Positions 60,239 through 64,000 of a stretch of DNA of 64,000 nt are shown here, one piece after another. Position 1 is the first letter of the stretch. The number at the start of each line of letters is the position of its first letter. The notes beneath the pieces were generated by a model. That model was not told where the DNA came from. It saw nothing but the letters and a program-made list of their open reading frames with translations, and made no database searches. The stretch spans positions 1 to 64,000 of the forward strand of contig NZ_LAQO01000018.1 of NCBI RefSeq assembly GCF_000971975.1, read 5' to 3'. Source of the stretch: Paenibacillus algorifonticola (GTDB lineage Bacteria; Bacillota; Bacilli; Paenibacillales; Paenibacillaceae). Made by a program: the position numbers and the translations under genes.

Positions 60239-61915
60239 TTATCGGTTCAATTCATTTACTTCCCGAGTAATCTGTTCCCCGCCTTGCTTGATCCACTCCT
60301 CAGTAAACTGGTCAAAGGCATCCAGCGGAGCTGCGCCGAGAATAATCTTCAGAAAGGTCTCCTCTTCAAGCCGCTGAAGCTTTGGCCACCTGCTTTCCAT
60401 GGTTTTGGTTTGGGCATAGGTGGCACTGAATATTCCATTAATCTCGTTGTCTACCAGCGGCGAACCGCCCACCATCAAGGAGTAGCCGCGTATCCACATC
60501 GCCCTGTTTTTATCAGGAGCCCAATACTTGATATCGTATTTGTCATAAGGTCCCAATTTGACTGGGCCAATATTCCGGATATCCGATAGCAGCATTTTGT
60601 ATTCGGGCTTATCCAAGAAATCCTCAGCGGTGCTGGTTCCCGCCAACACCTGCCGGAGCGCCTTCACTTCATATTCGGTCTCATCGGTCGGCGCATAAGT
60701 TAATCGTAAAGGATATTCTGTGGGGCCCCTTTCGGTTGTGAAGGTTCCCTGGCTTTCCCCAAGAACCAGATTGTTAAGAATTAACATTGCGGCTTCCGGA
60801 TGCTCATATCCTTTACGGACCACGACAAATTGACTTGTGGATGTACTCATGTGAGGACGATATTCGCCATTCCGGTTCAGCGGGAGCGCATAGGCCTGCC
60901 AATTGGCCTCGGGATTGCTCCTGACTGCATCGTCTATAGGTCCGTAAGGTGCCCACCACGGCGCAAAGAACATCCCCGTCTTTCCGCTCACAATGGATTC
61001 ACCCGGATCTTCTCGCACCCCCATTTCAGGATCAATGAGTCCTGCCAAATACATTTCTCTTAATTTCCCCAAAGCTTCCTTGGTTCCCGGCTGGACTGAG
61101 CCATATACCACCTTGCCGCTATCCTCCAGCCAATAGCCCGGATAGGCATCATAGGCGGCAAAGATTCCGTCAAAGCCATATAAATTGTTGGTTGAATGAA
61201 GAAAATTCGCATACAGCCTGCCCGTCAAGCTTGGTCCAGCCAATCCTATCGTATCCCGCTCGTTGTTGCCGTCCGGATCCTGTTCCACAAAGGCTTGTGC
61301 AGCCGCTTCCAGCTCTTCCATCGTTTGGGGCGGCTCCATATGCAGCTTGTCCAGCCAATCCTTGCGGATCCATAAGAGATGGACTCCATCCGCACGCAGC
61401 TGTACATTGGGGAGTGCGAGAATTTTTCCGTTAAACGTTACGCTGTTAAGCGCTTCTCCATCTGTGCTGTCCACAATCCTCTTGATTACCGGAGAAGCAT
61501 ACGTATGATACACTTCGGTCAGATCCATGAGCTGATCGGCCTCAATCATTTCTTTTAACTCAACAGGACCTACAACCATCGCATCCGGCAAATCACCGCT
61601 GGCAATAGCCAGGCTTACTTTCTGGTTATAATTCGCCGGCGACGCTTTGAAAGAATAGTCGACGATAATATTCAAATTATTTTTGATATTTCGGGTATAT
61701 TGATTATCGACAAGGGTTTCGCCCTCCAGCAGTGACTTAGTAGACTCGACGGTCGTACCAATTCTAATGGTAACGGGGCTCTCATATTTTCCGGATGAAT
61801 CGGGAAGCAGCCTGGCATTTTGATCGGTGTCTGGATTGGAGCTCTTGGAGCTGCTGCACGCGCTTATAAACAGTATGATGACGATCAAAGCAATCATCCT
61901 ATGTCTTCTGTTCAT
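60239..61915 (-). CDS. Extracellular sugar-binding lipoprotein, 558 aa
   Basis: This is a binding protein of the LplA kind, unlike the one at the other end of this locus in detail. The signal peptide MNRRHRMIALIVIILFISAC has its lipobox cysteine at 20. Then come VTIRIGTTVESTKSLLEGET, the conserved ASGDLPDAMVVGPVELKE segment near 105-122 and LWIRKDWLDKLHMEPPQTME near 180. The start is ATG 61915 after GGAAGGGAAGG. It lies about 140 bases after the YesN-like gene. It could be the ligand carrier that signals to, or is induced by, the two-component pair. Confidence 0.9.
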   Translation of the reverse strand: MNRRHRMIALIVIILFISACSSSKSSNPDTDQNARLLPDSSGKYESPVTIRIGTTVESTKSLLEGETLVDNQYTRNIKNNLNIIVDYSFKASPANYNQKVSLAIASGDLPDAMVVGPVELKEMIEADQLMDLTEVYHTYASPVIKRIVDSTDGEALNSVTFNGKILALPNVQLRADGVHLLWIRKDWLDKLHMEPPQTMEELEAAAQAFVEQDPDGNNERDTIGLAGPSLTGRLYANFLHSTNNLYGFDGIFAAYDAYPGYWLEDSGKVVYGSVQPGTKEALGKLREMYLAGLIDPEMGVREDPGESIVSGKTGMFFAPWWAPYGPIDDAVRSNPEANWQAYALPLNRNGEYRPHMSTSTSQFVVVRKGYEHPEAAMLILNNLVLGESQGTFTTERGPTEYPLRLTYAPTDETEYEVKALRQVLAGTSTAEDFLDKPEYKMLLSDIRNIGPVKLGPYDKYDIKYWAPDKNRAMWIRGYSLMVGGSPLVDNEINGIFSATYAQTKTMESRWPKLQRLEEETFLKIILGAAPLDAFDQFTEEWIKQGGEQITREVNELNR

Positions 61916-62054
61916 CTTACCTTCCCTTCCTTCAGTAAGATTGCCTTGTTACCTGAGTATACAGGATAGAAACCGCCTTCGTGGCAGAAAGCGGCTTTCA
62001 GTTTGGGTAGAGATATGGAGGAAGTTAGAGCCGCGTTAGTGGACATTTGTCCCC

Positions 62055-63206
62055 CTAAACATCGGACATTTGTGCCCCGGATTGGGCGGATTGCCGGTAC
62101 TCACTGGGGAGCATGCCTGTTTTTTCATAAAACACCCGGCTGAAGTATTTCTGATCCGTATATCCGGTATGCTCGGAAATCCATTGCATGTTTTTTTGCG
62201 TATACTGCAGGTATTCCTTGGCCTTGTCCATCCGGATAGAACGTAAATACTCATTGAAGGTCATACCGACCATGTCCTTAAAGCACTGGCTGAAATAGCT
62301 GCGGCTCATATTCACTCTTTTGGCCATCTCGGAAGCAATGACCGGATCCGCTAATTCCTCATGCATGGCTTGCACCGCTTTCGCAATGCATTCCTTGACC
62401 TCCTCCGAATATTGGGGCTTGCCAATGGCAGCAGCCAGGGATGCTCTCGCTTTACGCAGACATTCCTCCACTTCAAACCATGCACCGAAGGTTTCCGGCA
62501 GCTCGATTTGCTGCTTGGTTACCGAGGCGTAGATCCGGTTCCATCCCAGCAATAATGCATGCAGGAACGCGGTCAGTCTTGCAGGCGGCAAAGCTGCCCT
62601 TTTCAAATTCTCCAGAAATTCGTCAAACTCGGATGCTTTGTGAACCCAGACCAAGGCGAGCCCCTGCTTCTTCAGATCAGCGAGCAAATTTTCATTATCT
62701 GGCGTGGGCAAAAATGATTTATCCTGGCTTGCGTCATCCAGTTTTTGACCGGGAACGGCATCATAGAAGCGGTTATTTGTTAGCTGCACCTCATCGGTTA
62801 TGACCGGAGCAGCATTCTTCGTCTTCTCTTCCAGTATTCGTCCTCTGATTCTGCCCATTACCTCATCATAGCTGTCCGTTTCCAGTTCAACCTTTGCGAT
62901 ATAATCAATAGCCCCCAGTCTTAGGCAATCCTGAATATATTCAAAGTCCTGATGGAGCGTCAGCACAACTATAGAGATGTGGGGATATTGCTTCCGGACG
63001 GCCCGCATCAGCTCCATACCTGACATGACAGGCATTGCCAGATCAGTGAGCAATAAATCGACCTTCTGCGCAGCGAGAAATTCCAGAGCCTTTTCACCAT
63101 TCTTCGCTTCTCCCACCACTTCCATACTGTATTCCTTCCAGGGAAGCATGGATCTCAATCCTTTGCGCACCAGGTTGTCGTCATCCACAATTAAGACTTT
63201 AATCAT
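62055..63206 (-). CDS. YesN-type response regulator with AraC output, 383 aa
   Basis: The receiver is at about residues 1-118, with the acidic pocket IVDDDNLV, phosphoacceptor in LLLTDLAMPVMSG near 55 and switch lysine in DYIAKVE near 104. A linker of variable sequence follows. The AraC-type double helix-turn-helix at about 275-370 reads VIASEMAKRVNMSRSYFSQCF and MQWISEHTGYTDQKYFSRVFY. It starts at ATG 63206, overlapping the kinase stop (ATGATTAA). It pairs with the YesM-like kinase and probably activates the adjacent importer genes. In known systems the signal is an extracellular sugar. Confidence 0.93.
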   Translation of the reverse strand: MIKVLIVDDDNLVRKGLRSMLPWKEYSMEVVGEAKNGEKALEFLAAQKVDLLLTDLAMPVMSGMELMRAVRKQYPHISIVVLTLHQDFEYIQDCLRLGAIDYIAKVELETDSYDEVMGRIRGRILEEKTKNAAPVITDEVQLTNNRFYDAVPGQKLDDASQDKSFLPTPDNENLLADLKKQGLALVWVHKASEFDEFLENLKRAALPPARLTAFLHALLLGWNRIYASVTKQQIELPETFGAWFEVEECLRKARASLAAAIGKPQYSEEVKECIAKAVQAMHEELADPVIASEMAKRVNMSRSYFSQCFKDMVGMTFNEYLRSIRMDKAKEYLQYTQKNMQWISEHTGYTDQKYFSRVFYEKTGMLPSEYRQSAQSGAQMSDV

Positions 63207-64000
63207 TCGGCAGAACCTCCATGCTCGGTAATTTCAGAAAGACGGTCGTTCCTTTGCCCAATTCACTTTGGATCTCAAGACTGGCCAGACCGCCATATTG
63301 GTTCTCAATCATTCGTTTGACATAGCTCATTCCAATCCCCATCCCGGCCTTCTGCTGTTCAACCTGCTTCTGATGGAGCAGCTTCGCGATCTCCTCTTCC
63401 GAAATGCCTGCGCCATTATCATAGACAGTTATTATAATTTGTCCTTCGTCCTTCCCCACCTCCACTTGAATATATCCCTCATCATGAAGACCGTGGTAAA
63501 GGGAATTCTCCAGAATCGGCTGTAAAATAAACCGTGGAATCGCAATATCGAGCACATCGTCATCCACATGGATCCGCACATCAAAGGCGAAATCATACCG
63601 GATCTGCTGGAGCGTTAAGTATTGCCTGATGGAGTCGATCTCTTCACGGATAGTGGAGACTTGTCCTCTTTTGCCCAGATTGTAATACAGCAGCTTATTG
63701 AGCGAGACCACCAGCCTGTCGATGTCCTTCTGTCCGTTCATCACGGCCAGCCAGTGGACCGTATCCAGCGTATTCATCAGAAAATGCGGGTTGATCTGGT
63801 ACAGCAGCTTCTCCACCTCAAGGTCGGCTCTCCCTTTCTCTTTGACCTCCACCTCCTGGATCAGCTCAGAAATCTGGTTTTTCATATTTTGCAGCTGCTT
63901 GAGCAGAAAATCAAACTCTGGAATCTTGATACGCGGTACTTCGGCAAGAGCTGTGCTCCGCTGTGTGATGGATTTGATCTGATGATTGAACTGCTGCAGC
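63199..64000 (-). CDS. YesM-type sensor histidine kinase, C-terminal part, runs off the window
   Basis: The frame is open from its stop to the window end, so the N-terminal sensor, membrane helices and HAMP domain are not visible. The visible 266 residues contain the His_kinase domain LLYQINPHFLMNTLDTVHWL with the phosphorylated histidine, characteristic of the LytS/YesM group. They also contain the ATPase part: RFILQPILENSLYHGLH (N box), ITVYDNGAGI (G1) and GMGIGMSYVKRMIENQYGG (G2). It overlaps the YesN-like gene by 8 bases, so the pair is coupled. Confidence 0.93.
   Translation of the reverse strand, partial: LQQFNHQIKSITQRSTALAEVPRIKIPEFDFLLKQLQNMKNQISELIQEVEVKEKGRADLEVEKLLYQINPHFLMNTLDTVHWLAVMNGQKDIDRLVVSLNKLLYYNLGKRGQVSTIREEIDSIRQYLTLQQIRYDFAFDVRIHVDDDVLDIAIPRFILQPILENSLYHGLHDEGYIQVEVGKDEGQIIITVYDNGAGISEEEIAKLLHQKQVEQQKAGMGIGMSYVKRMIENQYGGLASLEIQSELGKGTTVFLKLPSMEVLPND

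Noticed and set aside
62038-62073. Direct repeat GGACATTTGT across the stop of the YesN-like gene
   Set aside because: Only two short copies, one within coding sequence; no mobile-element ends or attachment-site features nearby.

Overview
The window looks like a chromosomal segment of a Gram-positive, saccharolytic soil or plant-associated bacterium of the Paenibacillus/Cohnella type. The reasons are strong AGGAGG-type ribosome binding sites, many TTG/GTG starts, lipoprotein sugar-binding proteins paired with MsmFG- or LplBC-type permeases, many AraC-type regulators, a YesMN-type two-component pair, and CcpA-like cre sites. No rRNA, tRNA, CRISPR array, transposase or phage gene was seen.

Layout. 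(1) 1-11.4 kb is an AT-rich stretch, almost entirely minus strand, of small accessory genes: a GntR/ABC (YtrA-like) module, GNAT acetyltransferases, a short SdpI-family protein, an ATP-grasp protein, a DinB-GrpB fusion, a macro-domain protein, small unknowns, and several broken genes. (2) 11.6-19.4 kb is a minus-strand operon: AraC regulator, sugar-binding lipoprotein, two permeases, an 851-aa putative glycosidase of no family I recognise, and a GH105 unsaturated galacturonyl hydrolase. (3) 19.7-22.8 kb is a second AT-rich island of unknown genes with a decayed acetyltransferase. (4) 23.0-26.7 kb is a plus-strand operon: DedA membrane protein, two tandem PmtA-like methyltransferases, an OmpR-type regulator and its histidine kinase. 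(5) 26.8-28.2 kb is a GH28-type cytoplasmic hydrolase. (6) 28.3-44.3 kb is a minus-strand locus: membrane-bound Cache/AraC regulator, sugar-binding protein, two permeases, a second paralogous sugar-binding protein, and a 2659-aa secreted modular enzyme whose upstream region holds six TAAC-centred direct repeats resembling PhoP boxes. (7) 44.5-46.6 kb is an MFS exporter divergent from a MerR regulator. (8) 46.7-56.1 kb is a pectin side-chain set: GH112 phosphorylase, second GH105, two AraC regulators, GH27 alpha-galactosidase, ArsR-type regulator and GH43. (9) 56.3-64 kb is another importer with two binding proteins flanking one permease pair, controlled by a YesMN-like pair whose kinase runs off the window.

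Taken together the enzymes fit uptake and intracellular breakdown of pectin, particularly rhamnogalacturonan I. GH105 enzymes remove unsaturated uronic acids, GH28 acts on galacturonide chains, GH112 (best read as galactosyl-rhamnose phosphorylase) splits the backbone or side-chain linkage, and GH27 and GH43 trim galactose and arabinose/xylose. All of these lack signal peptides; only the giant modular protein and the binding lipoproteins are exported. Substrates are inferred from families, not shown. The best candidates for undescribed biology are the DedA/methyltransferase/two-component operon, the giant enzyme with its putative Pho-box array, the unclassified 851-aa enzyme, and the repeated arrangement of two binding proteins around one permease pair.
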